A stretch of 10,469 nt of DNA, from assembly GCA_025363325.1 (NCBI GenBank), contig JANYEF010000118.1, forward strand, positions 1 through 10,469, read 5' to 3'. A program made the translations under genes and the position numbers. This document shows, in pieces, positions 1 through 5,546 of this stretch; within the stretch, counting starts at the first letter, position 1, and each line of letters opens with the position of its first letter. Source of the DNA: Nitrospira sp. (lineage in GTDB: Bacteria > Nitrospirota > Nitrospiria > Nitrospirales > Nitrospiraceae). The notes below the pieces were generated by a model. It worked only from the letters and a program-made list of their open reading frames with translations, was not told where the DNA came from and did no database searches.

Positions 1-4
1 TTTA

Positions 5-39
5 CTGGTTCAAGCAACGAAACCAACCAGATGAACCAG
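5..39. repeat. AACCAG-type inverted repeat (short copy)
   Basis: CTGGTTCA at 5-12 is the exact reverse complement of TGAACCAG at 32-39, and the 13-mer AACCAGATGAACC occupies 25-37. The same word (12 of the 13 bases) recurs at 2177-2188, and its reverse complement at 2109-2121, in the larger inverted repeat behind accC. This is therefore a member of a dispersed intergenic repeat family. It may continue beyond the left edge of the window. No coding function is apparent. Confidence 0.5.
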
Positions 40-156
40 CGCCGCGTCCCGCACGTCTCACCTCAAAGACACTATGGTGGCTGGCGCCGCTCGTATCACC
101 CCGCCTACCGCCATCAGGAAGCGGCGCACACGATCCGCTTCAACCCTGTGGGTAGA

Positions 157-453
157 GCGGGTCTGTTACGCATACAGGCAGCGGTAGAAACTGCGGCGAG
201 AAAAGATTTCCAGACCCTTTGATTTTTTCACGTCATTCTGAGATCTTGGTCTGCCGGGGGAGACGGCTTTGTCGTCCTCGAACGAATGAAGAATCACCGG
301 CTGCTGCCGGCCATTCCAGTGATTGTGGCGATGGTATGGACCCTGGGGTGGTGGAACAAAAGGCCCGAGAGTATGGAGCGATCGCAGTCCTCCGTACCCT
401 CATGAAGGTGGACAAATTGATCGCAACCTTCCGCGGAGTTCTTGGTAAGCAAG
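157..453 (+). pseudogene. Decayed response-regulator receiver domain (CheY-like)
   Basis: No single frame is open, but successive pieces in different frames read like one receiver domain. A piece ending AAVETAARKDFQTL lies at about 180-221. A short DLGLPG piece (the phospho-acceptor loop region) starts at 242 in a second frame. DGFVVLERMKNHRLLPAIP starts at 262, back in the first frame. DPGVVEQKAREYGAIAVL, followed by MKVDKLIATFRGVLG, starts at 339 in the third frame. This order matches the acceptor loop, helix 3, strand 4 and helices 4-5 of receivers. The switch between DLGLPG and DGF fits the loss of one G from the G run at about 256-260. The nearly invariant Lys-Pro pair after strand 5 reads Thr-Leu here. 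Several lesions make a sequencing error unlikely. The remnant lies directly upstream of the PilZ gene, on the same strand, and may once have formed a signalling pair with it. The family call comes from reading the pieces by eye. Confidence 0.6.
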
Positions 454-480
454 AGTGGTCGAGAAAGATAAGGAGACATC

Positions 481-825
481 ATGACCGGGTTCATCATGCG
501 GAAGGGTCAACGGCTTAAGGCATTTGCGCCGGTGCGGTACCGCGGGGACGGAATTGCCGGTGAAGGAATCATCAAAGATCTTTCGTTGAGCGGAAGCTAC
601 ATTATCGGGAATGTACCGGTCTCCGTCGGGATGGCGCTCGCACTGCAAATTTTTGTGCCGGGAGACCCGGAGCTGTTGCTGGTCGATCGTGCCACCGTGA
701 CATGGGTCAAGCGGTCTAAGTTCGGAGTGGAGTTCGACACTCCCCAGCCGGAGGTGTCAAAGCGAATTACACAGCTCATCTCCACGCTGGTCAAGACCCA
801 ACATGGCTCACCCCGCAATGAATAA
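481..825 (+). CDS. PilZ-domain protein (putative c-di-GMP receptor)
   Basis: This is a 114-residue single-domain protein, the usual size for a stand-alone PilZ. Both halves of the c-di-GMP signature are visible: RKGQR (RxxxR) at residues 7-11 and DLSLSG (DxSxxG) at residues 33-38. Beta-strand-rich sequence follows, ending in WVKRSKFGVEFD, typical of the last PilZ strands, and then a C-terminal helix. The start at 481 is supported by AAGGAG five bases upstream; an internal ATG at 496 would still keep RxxxR but has no comparable ribosome site. Known PilZ proteins bind cyclic di-GMP and pass the signal to motility, polysaccharide or regulatory partners; the partner here cannot be read from the sequence. 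The gene stands alone behind a decayed receiver-domain gene and converges on the XRE regulator gene. There is no signal peptide or membrane segment, so it is probably cytoplasmic. Confidence 0.85.
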   Translation: MTGFIMRKGQRLKAFAPVRYRGDGIAGEGIIKDLSLSGSYIIGNVPVSVGMALALQIFVPGDPELLLVDRATVTWVKRSKFGVEFDTPQPEVSKRITQLISTLVKTQHGSPRNE

Positions 826-830
826 GGCGA

Positions 831-923
831 GTGGGTGGTGTAATATCCCACATAAATTTGGACAGGTCGGCTCAGGTCTCGGATTATTCGATCTAGAATC
901 ACTGAATAGTTAGGCCGTCAGTG
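831..923. terminator. Weak hairpins between the convergent PilZ and XRE genes
   Basis: The 115-base gap between the two convergent stop codons holds two short inverted repeats. GTGGG at 831-835 pairs with CCCAC at 847-851, just after the PilZ stop. CACTGA at 900-905 pairs with TCAGTG at 918-923, just after the XRE stop. Position suits termination in either direction, but neither has a clear T tract and the stems are only 5-6 base pairs, so this is a positional guess. Confidence 0.25.
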
Positions 924-940
924 GGAGGGTGCCGAGGGGA

Positions 941-1309
941 CTATTTCATCTCGCGAACCGGGAGGAGACGGCGCACGGGGCCTCCTGGCTTGTTCTCATA
1001 CCGTGCGATAAACATCTCGCTCAAATTGCGGGCGTGACCCTCGGCCTCCTCTCGCGTCGCAAAGCGAGCCTCCCCCACTTGCCACCACTGGCTCGCACTC
1101 ACGCTCTCTCCTAACAACTCCGTCACCGAGACCCTCAGCGCCTTCGCCAATCGCACCAGTATTGTCAACGTCGGATCGTGCTCCCCCTGCTCCAGCTTGG
1201 TCACATAGACACGGACCAGCCCCGCCTTAAGCGCGAGCTGTTCCTGCGTGAGACCGCGGCGGGTTCGTAGCCGCTGAAGCTGTTGGCCGAAACGCTGAAT
1301 GGCGCGCAT
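941..1309 (-). CDS. XRE-family helix-turn-helix transcriptional regulator
   Basis: The 122-residue protein has an N-terminal Cro/C1-type helix-turn-helix. RLRTRRGLTQEQLALKAG leads into a recognition helix with VTKLEQGEHDPTL, then LVRLAKALRVSVTELL, together about residues 8-66. This is the standard five-helix XRE DNA-binding domain. The C-terminal 55 residues (SASQWWQVGEARF onward) are basic, and I do not recognise them as a known domain. The ATG at 1309 is chosen over an in-frame start at 1333 because GGAGG lies six bases upstream of it and the shorter protein begins just before the domain. The gene converges on the PilZ gene, and no toxin partner or phage gene lies beside it. Members of this family usually repress their own promoter; a small TGTA-N4-TACA symmetry upstream could be the operator. 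Its targets are unknown. Confidence 0.85.
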   Translation of the reverse strand: MRAIQRFGQQLQRLRTRRGLTQEQLALKAGLVRVYVTKLEQGEHDPTLTILVRLAKALRVSVTELLGESVSASQWWQVGEARFATREEAEGHARNLSEMFIARYENKPGGPVRRLLPVREMK

Positions 1310-1343
1310 GGGGCACCTCCGGTACGAAAGCATGAGACAACGA

Positions 1344-1355
1344 TGTAAGTCTACA
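1344..1355. promoter_or_regulatory. Possible XRE operator
   Basis: TGTAAGTCTACA has TGTA/TACA half-sites separated by four bases. It lies 35-46 bases upstream of the regulator start codon, where an autorepression operator would be expected. Only one copy is seen and no convincing -35/-10 pair was found around it, so this is a weak call. Confidence 0.25.
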
Positions 1356-1521
1356 CCGTCAGCTGTGCGGGACGGAAGGTGCGAAGGGAGTGCCAGGTAC
1401 CCTTGTTGCCGGCAGAGCAGAGGAGGGGGATAGAGCCTGATGATCCTCTGTGTTCGCGCAACGCGCGGCCTCCGAAGGATGGAGGAGCGCGGCTAGAAAT
1501 ATCGAGAAGGAGATTTCCAAG

Positions 1522-1692
1522 ATGGGGTCTGCGATCGGACACGCGGTTAAGAAGATCACAGAGAACAGCCAGAAAACACCACCACCCAAGCGCCCGCGAA
1601 GCAGAATAAGTAGTATCGCCTCTATCAGAAAGCTACGCTTGTTCTCCAGCAGAAAAAGGGCGTTACTTGGTCTGTCTCGAATATTTGGTTAA
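1522..1692 (+). CDS. Possible small, highly basic hypothetical protein
   Basis: This is an open frame of 56 codons starting ATG at 1522, with AAGGAG nine bases upstream (1507-1512). The same frame stays open upstream to about 1450. The predicted peptide has 14 Lys/Arg and only one acidic residue. Upstream residues plus its N-terminus (IEKEISKMGSAIGHAVKKI) show hydrophobic positions spaced 4-3-4-3-4, as in an amphipathic or coiled-coil helix. A PPPKRPRSR stretch and a second basic hydrophobic segment follow. I do not recognise the sequence. It could be a genuine small gene, the tail of a decayed gene, or chance. It lies alone in a 900-base stretch without other genes. Confidence 0.25.
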   Translation: MGSAIGHAVKKITENSQKTPPPKRPRSRISSIASIRKLRLFSSRKRALLGLSRIFG

Positions 1693-2108
1693 CTAAAACC
1701 TACTAGACGAACAACACAAATCCGATACCAGATCAACCTGCCCACCTGTCTCACCCCTGCATGGGGCAGGGATGCTGCTCTATTATCACAGGTTCTGTGG
1801 ATAACTCTGTGGATGAACGGCTTGTCTCGAGGAAAATGGCCGACGCTGAGAGACCTGCAGCAGTTTGCCTAATACGTGGGCATTGTGGCCCATCCGGTGC
1901 AACCCCCATATTTTGTGGCTTGACGGAACAATGTTTTCCTTTTCCACTATTTGTGCTTCCGTGGGGCTTCTGCGCTGAGTTTCTAGTTAAAACGGACCTC
2001 CTAATGTGGAGTACCACGAAGAAGTCCCTATTCATACACAGTTCGCGAAGGTGCCGCACGAGACGAGCGCGGAGGGCTGAACTGGCTGGACGTGGGGCTT
2101 GGTAGACT
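1693..2108. other. Intergenic stretch without a convincing gene
   Basis: Open frames on both strands here (for example 1761-2105 on + and 1751-2173 on -) look like chance. They have no ribosome site, no recognisable family, and compositions rich in Cys, Arg or repeat-encoded Asp-Lys-Pro. The stretch contains a DnaA-box-like cluster (1783-1816) and a small hairpin, CCCTGC at 1755-1760 pairing with GCAGGG at 1766-1771. I see nothing else I can name. Confidence 0.5.
1783..1816. promoter_or_regulatory. DnaA-box-like cluster
   Basis: TGTGGATAA at 1796-1804 is a perfect reverse-complement match to the TTATCCACA DnaA box. TGTGGATGA at 1808-1816 is a one-mismatch copy in the same direction, 12 bases on. 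TTATCACAG at 1783-1791 forms an imperfect inverted repeat with CTGTGGATAA. A single perfect 9-mer is expected often in a genome; the tandem spacing is what makes this worth recording. No dnaA, dnaN or gidA/parA gene is nearby. Confidence 0.35.
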
Positions 2109-2188
2109 GGTTCATCTGGTTTTTCTGGTTTATCCGGTTGGTCTCGCTCACCTAAACAAACCAAATGCACCAATCGAACCAGATGAAC
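2109..2188. repeat. AACCAG-type imperfect inverted repeat downstream of accC
   Basis: GTTCATCTGGTT at 2110-2121 is the exact reverse complement of AACCAGATGAAC at 2177-2188. The similarity continues inward for about 30 bases per arm with scattered mismatches, leaving a loop of about 20 bases (around 2141-2157). It lies 21 bases beyond the accC stop codon, so accC transcripts would end with or run through this hairpin. There is no T tract typical of a rho-independent terminator. A shorter relative is at 5-39. It could be a REP-like element, a transcript-end stabiliser or a terminator; the sequence alone does not decide. Confidence 0.55.
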
Positions 2189-2209
2189 AAGCGCGACGAG
2201 CGGGATGCG

Positions 2210-3550
2210 TTAGCTGGCGAGGAAGCGTTCGAGGAAGGTGGTGGAGACGTGGCCCTTTTGGAAATCGGGGTCGTTGAGGATGCGCTTGTGCAGCGGGATG
2301 GTTGTCTTGATGCCTTCGATCACGAATTCGTCGAGGGCTCGGCGCATGCGGGCCATGGATTCCTGCCGGTCCCGCCCATGGGTGATGACTTTGGCGATCA
2401 TGGAATCGTAGAACGGGACGACCATCATATTCGACTCTATGGCCGAATCGACGCGCACGCCAAATCCTCCTGGCGCGCGGTACTTGGTGATCATTCCCGG
2501 ACAGGGCGTAAACTTCTCAGAGTCTTCGGCGTTGATACGACATTCGAGGCTGTGCCCGTTGAGCTTGACGTCTTGTTGCTTGAACGAGAGGGATTGCCCG
2601 TCGGCGAGCCTGATCTGCTCCTTTATCAGATCGATACCAGTTACCATTTCGGTGATTGCATGCTCCACCTGAATACGGGTGTTCACTTCCATGAAGAAGA
2701 AGTTGTGGTCTTTGTCGAGCAGGAACTCGACGGTGCCGACATTCCGGTAGTGCACGGATTTGACGGCCTCGACGGCGACGCGGCAAATTTCACGGCGGAG
2801 TTTCTCGTCGACGGCGGGCGATGGCGTTTCTTCGAGAAGCTTCTGATGTCGCCGTTGGATTGAGCAGTCGCGCTCGCCGAGATGCACGACATGCCCACGA
2901 TGGTCGGCGGCAATTTGTACTTCGATATGGCGGGGCTCGAGAAAATATCGTTCGAGGTAGACGGCGTCGTTGCCGAACGTGGTCTTTGCCTCCGCTTGCG
3001 CGGCTTGAAATGCGCGCGCGAGGTCCTCGGCCTTGTTCACGACGCGCATGCCGCGGCCTCCCCCACCGGCTGAGGCTTTAATGATGACGGGATAGCCAAT
3101 CTTGGTAGCGGCTTCAAGGGCTTCTTGCTCACTTTTAAGCTCACCGGGACTGCCCGGCGTGACCGGTAAGCCTCGGCGGGCTACGATTTCGCGTGCCTTG
3201 GCTTTGTCGCCCAGGAGCGCGATGTGTTCAGACGTGGGGCCGATGAATTTGACGCCAATGGACTCGCAGACTTCGGCGAAATGGGCGTTCTCGGAGAGGA
3301 ATCCATAGCCGGGATGGATGGCGTCCGCGCCGGTAATCTCGGCTGCGCTCAGGACGTTGGGAATATTTCGGTAGCTGAGGGCGGCGTCTGGAGGCCCGAC
3401 GCAGATCTTTTCGTCAGCTGCACGCACATGGAGGCTCGCCGCATCGGCTTCGGAAAATATCGCCACAGTTTTAATGCCGAGTTCCTTGCAGGCACGAATT
3501 ACCCGGAGCGCGATCTCACCGCGATTGGCTATCAACACTTTCTTGAACAC
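2210..3550 (-). CDS. accC: Biotin carboxylase subunit of acetyl-CoA carboxylase
   Basis: The ATP-dependent enzyme carboxylates biotin on the carrier protein AccB, the first half-reaction of malonyl-CoA formation for fatty-acid synthesis. At 446 residues it matches E. coli AccC (449). The biotin-carboxylase N-domain (1-113, FKKVLIANRGEIALRVIRA, HPGYGFLSEN at 79-88) is followed by the ATP-grasp domain, with the Gly-rich loop KASAGGGGRGM at 158-168, HIE at 208-210 and K237. The catalytic run EVNTRIQVEH is at 288-297, and the C-domain holds ECRIN with R338. The residues known to bind ATP, bicarbonate and biotin are present. Ala298 replaces the usual Pro after VEH, probably harmless. The GTG start at 3550 has AGGAG seven bases upstream. 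It is the last gene of the aroQ-efp-accB-accC operon, separated from accB by an inserted palindromic element; no carboxyltransferase gene (accA/accD) is in view. Confidence 0.97.
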   Translation of the reverse strand: MFKKVLIANRGEIALRVIRACKELGIKTVAIFSEADAASLHVRAADEKICVGPPDAALSYRNIPNVLSAAEITGADAIHPGYGFLSENAHFAEVCESIGVKFIGPTSEHIALLGDKAKAREIVARRGLPVTPGSPGELKSEQEALEAATKIGYPVIIKASAGGGGRGMRVVNKAEDLARAFQAAQAEAKTTFGNDAVYLERYFLEPRHIEVQIAADHRGHVVHLGERDCSIQRRHQKLLEETPSPAVDEKLRREICRVAVEAVKSVHYRNVGTVEFLLDKDHNFFFMEVNTRIQVEHAITEMVTGIDLIKEQIRLADGQSLSFKQQDVKLNGHSLECRINAEDSEKFTPCPGMITKYRAPGGFGVRVDSAIESNMMVVPFYDSMIAKVITHGRDRQESMARMRRALDEFVIEGIKTTIPLHKRILNDPDFQKGHVSTTFLERFLAS

Positions 3551-3584
3551 GCGAGTACTCCTATGTGGGTCGAGAAACGAGGGC

Positions 3585-3771
3585 TAGGAGCCTATCCGAC
3601 ATTGCCATTCGTTACAAGGCGAAGGTGGGCAGGCAACTGCGCGACCGAAGGCCCCGAAAAACCGGAGGCGTATTCGCTGGAATACGGTGAGGATTTTTCA
3701 GGGTCGAGAACAACGTAGATGCTTGGCCCTCGTTCGCCGCAGTAGAACGGTCAATGTCGGATAGGCTCCTA
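3585..3771. mobile_element. MITE-like palindromic element at the accB stop codon
   Basis: The 18-mer GGAGCCTATCCGACATTG at 3587-3604 is repeated as a perfect reverse complement at 3752-3769. Both ends are flanked by TA (3585-3586 and 3770-3771), compatible with the TA target duplication used by IS630/Tc1-mariner elements. Beyond the perfect ends the arms stay imperfectly complementary, with shared GGCGAA words, a GAAAAA-CC/GG-TTTTTC match, and GTATTC/GAATAC around a four-base centre at 3676-3679. The midpoint of the terminal repeats (3678) coincides with this central hairpin, so the whole element can fold as one long stem. It has no open reading frame of note, so any movement would need a transposase elsewhere. 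Removing the element with one TA leaves accB ending in TAG and an accB-accC gap of about 33 bases. Dispersal and family assignment are inferred, not tested. Confidence 0.75.
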
Positions 3772-4341
3772 AGGGGTGGCTGTCGGATCGACGAGGAAGA
3801 GCGCCTGGCCATACTCCACCGGCTTGGTGCTTTCGGCCAAAATCTTCGTGACTCGCCCATCCACCTCCGACTCAATTTCGTTCATCAATTTCATCGCTTC
3901 GACGATGCACAGGACCTGTCCTTTTTTCACGTAGTCCCCTTCTTCAACATAGGGGTCGGCATCCTGGGAGGGGGACCGATAAAACGTTCCGACGATCGGG
4001 GACGCGATGGTGATCATGCCCGTCGTGTCTTCGGTCTGTACGCCTGCCGCCCCAGTGGATTGCACGGCTGAGGTCGAGCCAGACGTCCCCTGGTCGGCGA
4101 CGGTGGCCGTGATCGTTTTGACTCCGATTTCGTATCGCACACGGATTCTAAGGCCTTCGCGCTCCAGTTCCAGTTCGGTCAGGTTGTTCTTCTTGAGGAG
4201 GTCGATGAGTTCTTGGATGTGCTTGGTCTGCTGTCCGGATAGTAAGGGTGCGCCCTGCCCGCTCGGGGCCACGGCAAAAGCCTGAGGCAGGATGATTGGC
4301 GGCCTGCGTTTCTTCGTCTTGCGCGACTTCTGTTTACTCAC
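3769..4341 (-). CDS. accB: Biotin carboxyl carrier protein of acetyl-CoA carboxylase
   Basis: The protein carries biotin between the biotin carboxylase (AccC) and the carboxyltransferase. The C-terminal biotinyl domain (about 108-187) contains ASPIVGTFYRSP at 113-124 and the biotinylation motif EAMKLMNEIE, with K151 as the attachment site. The BCCP N-terminal segment IQELIDLLKKNNLTELELEREG is at 42-63, and a Gly/Ser/Thr/Ala-rich linker joins the two. About 40 residues precede that segment, starting with a very basic MSKQKSRKTKKRRPP stretch; E. coli AccB lacks this, and no later in-frame start is apparent. The GTG start overlaps the efp stop codon (GTGA, 4-base overlap) and has GGAG eight bases upstream, so coupled translation with efp is likely. 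The stop codon TAG sits on the end of the palindromic element, which has not altered the protein. Confidence 0.96.
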   Translation of the reverse strand: MSKQKSRKTKKRRPPIILPQAFAVAPSGQGAPLLSGQQTKHIQELIDLLKKNNLTELELEREGLRIRVRYEIGVKTITATVADQGTSGSTSAVQSTGAAGVQTEDTTGMITIASPIVGTFYRSPSQDADPYVEEGDYVKKGQVLCIVEAMKLMNEIESEVDGRVTKILAESTKPVEYGQALFLVDPTATP

Positions 4342-4898
4342 CGAACACGCTCCACATACTCCCGCGTGCGCGTATCGATCTTGATCACGGTCCCAGTTTC
4401 CAAATACAGCGGCACCTTAAGGGTGGCGCCGGTTTCAAGGGTGGCGAGCTTGGTGCCGCCCGTCGCGGTATCGCCACGGAAACCCGGTTCGGTATCGGTG
4501 ACTTTCAGCTCGATAAAGTTGGCCAACTCGACATCAATCGGGCGATGTTCGTACACGAGAATCTTCACCGTCATGTTTTCTTTCAAGAGGTCTGCATTAT
4601 CGCCAAGCTTGCTCTTTTCGAACGTCAGTTGCTCAAAGGTCTCCGTGTCCATAAAGGTATAGGCGTCGTCGGTCGCGTAGAGAAATTGCATGGTCCGTTC
4701 TTCGAGATCCGGTTCTTCGAACCGTTCGCCGGATCGGAAGGTACGATCCAGAACATTGCCTGACAGATAGCTCTTGAGCTTGGTGCGCACGAAGGCTCCG
4801 CCCTTGCCCGGCTTTACATGCTGAAACTCAACGATATAAAAAGGCTGGTTATCAACCATGAGCCGCACCCCACCGCGGAAATCGGTCGTGGAAATCAC
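4338..4898 (-). CDS. efp: Translation elongation factor P
   Basis: EF-P binds the ribosome next to the P site and relieves stalling at consecutive prolines. The 186-residue length matches the family. The KOW-like N-domain carries the tip loop VKPGKGGAFVR, in which Lys32 is equivalent to the modified Lys34 of E. coli. OB domain II (LEERTMQFLYATDDAYTFMD, about 66-125) follows. Domain III ends with the EF-P signature region LKVPLYLETGTVIKIDTRTREYVER. The GTG start at 4898 has GGGAG six bases upstream. It lies 47 bases after aroQ and overlaps accB by four bases, in the aroQ-efp-accB-accC order that recurs in several phyla. The loop Lys suggests modification by an EpmA-type or other system, but no modifying enzyme is encoded in this window. 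Confidence 0.97.
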   Translation of the reverse strand: MISTTDFRGGVRLMVDNQPFYIVEFQHVKPGKGGAFVRTKLKSYLSGNVLDRTFRSGERFEEPDLEERTMQFLYATDDAYTFMDTETFEQLTFEKSKLGDNADLLKENMTVKILVYEHRPIDVELANFIELKVTDTEPGFRGDTATGGTKLATLETGATLKVPLYLETGTVIKIDTRTREYVERVR

Positions 4899-4945
4899 TC
4901 GGTACTCCCTTCAGACTGTAAGAAGTCGCTCGACCAGCTCCGCAA

Positions 4946-5440
4946 TTATCTCGTTCCTTTTGCCGCTCGTCGTGATGGCACGGTCGTCTTCTTCTGGCGT
5001 CGGACTGCGGTTAGATGGTCGTGCAGCCCACGGAGTGCGAGGAGATAGCCGGTCGGACCCAATCCGGAAATCTGCCCGATCGCGACTCCCGCGACATAGG
5101 ACCGATGACGAAACTCTTCCCGCTGATGAATATTGGACAGATGCACCTCGACCGTCGGCAGGCCGACTGCCGCAATGGCGTCCCGGATTGCGATGCTGGT
5201 GTGGGTATAGGCGGCAGGGTTAATGATGATCCCGTCGTATCCCGTCCGAGCCTCTTGAATCCAGGTGACCAGTTCACCCTCGCTGTTTGACTGACGCAGG
5301 TCCACCTTCACGGCCAACTCCTCCGCCAGCTTTGTGATGGCTGAGTCCAACGCGTCGAGGGACAGGGTGCCGTAAATCGACTGCTCCCTGGTCCCAAGGA
5401 GATTCAGATTGGGACCGTGTAATACTCGTATTCGTAGCAT
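4946..5440 (-). CDS. aroQ: Type II 3-dehydroquinate dehydratase
   Basis: The enzyme converts 3-dehydroquinate to 3-dehydroshikimate, step three of the shikimate pathway to aromatic amino acids. Type II hallmarks are present in order: VLHGPNLNLLGTRE near the N-terminus, the catalytic Tyr in SIYG, the substrate-loop residues in QSNSEGELV, IINPAAYTHTS with the Asn and His ligands, and EVHLSNIHQREEFRHRSY with the catalytic His. With the ATG at 5440 the protein has 164 residues. It is slightly longer than typical members (about 145-150) because of a basic tail, RRQKKTTVPSRRAAKGTR. A GTG six codons upstream is also in frame; neither start has a good Shine-Dalgarno sequence, and 5440 is preferred because the family normally begins two to four residues before the VLHGPN strand. 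It is the first gene behind the promoter at 5504-5532. Confidence 0.95.
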   Translation of the reverse strand: MLRIRVLHGPNLNLLGTREQSIYGTLSLDALDSAITKLAEELAVKVDLRQSNSEGELVTWIQEARTGYDGIIINPAAYTHTSIAIRDAIAAVGLPTVEVHLSNIHQREEFRHRSYVAGVAIGQISGLGPTGYLLALRGLHDHLTAVRRQKKTTVPSRRAAKGTR

Positions 5441-5503
5441 GTTTTTGTATTCATACACTGGATACTTGAGGATGATGCCTCATGACGGGGTCCAGGCGGC
5501 GGC

Positions 5504-5532
5504 ATTGTAACAGTCTGGAATAGACCGGTCAA
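5504..5532 (-). promoter_or_regulatory. Sigma-70-type promoter for aroQ-efp-accB-accC
   Basis: On the - strand, TTGACC (5527-5532) and TACAAT (5504-5509) are separated by exactly 17 bases. Each differs from consensus by one base. Transcription would begin near 5497, giving a leader of about 57 bases to the aroQ ATG. It lies in the 106-base gap between the TPR gene and aroQ, which has no terminator-like hairpin, so read-through from upstream may add to this promoter. Confidence 0.75.
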
Positions 5533-5546
5533 ACGTGCGAAAAATC

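Noticed and set aside
1310..1333. Longer XRE regulator start at 1333
   Set aside because: It would place the strong GGAGG inside the coding sequence and add eight residues outside the domain.
1783..1816. Chromosomal replication origin
   Set aside because: Two to three boxes only, no adjacent AT-rich unwinding region that I can see, and no dnaA/dnaN neighbours; recorded only as DnaA-box-like.
1761..2105. 114-codon + strand frame
   Set aside because: It has no Shine-Dalgarno sequence, unusual Cys/Arg-rich composition, and overlaps the DnaA-box cluster and the competing - strand frame; treated as intergenic.
1751..2173. 140-codon - strand frame with DKPEKPDEP-like protein sequence
   Set aside because: The acidic Pro repeats are simply the translation of the AACCAG-type DNA repeat; the rest has no family resemblance and no credible start.
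2165..2863. 232-codon + strand open frame opposite accC
   Set aside because: It lies antisense to the fully conserved accC sequence and its protein has no recognisable domain; it is a by-product of GC-rich codon usage.
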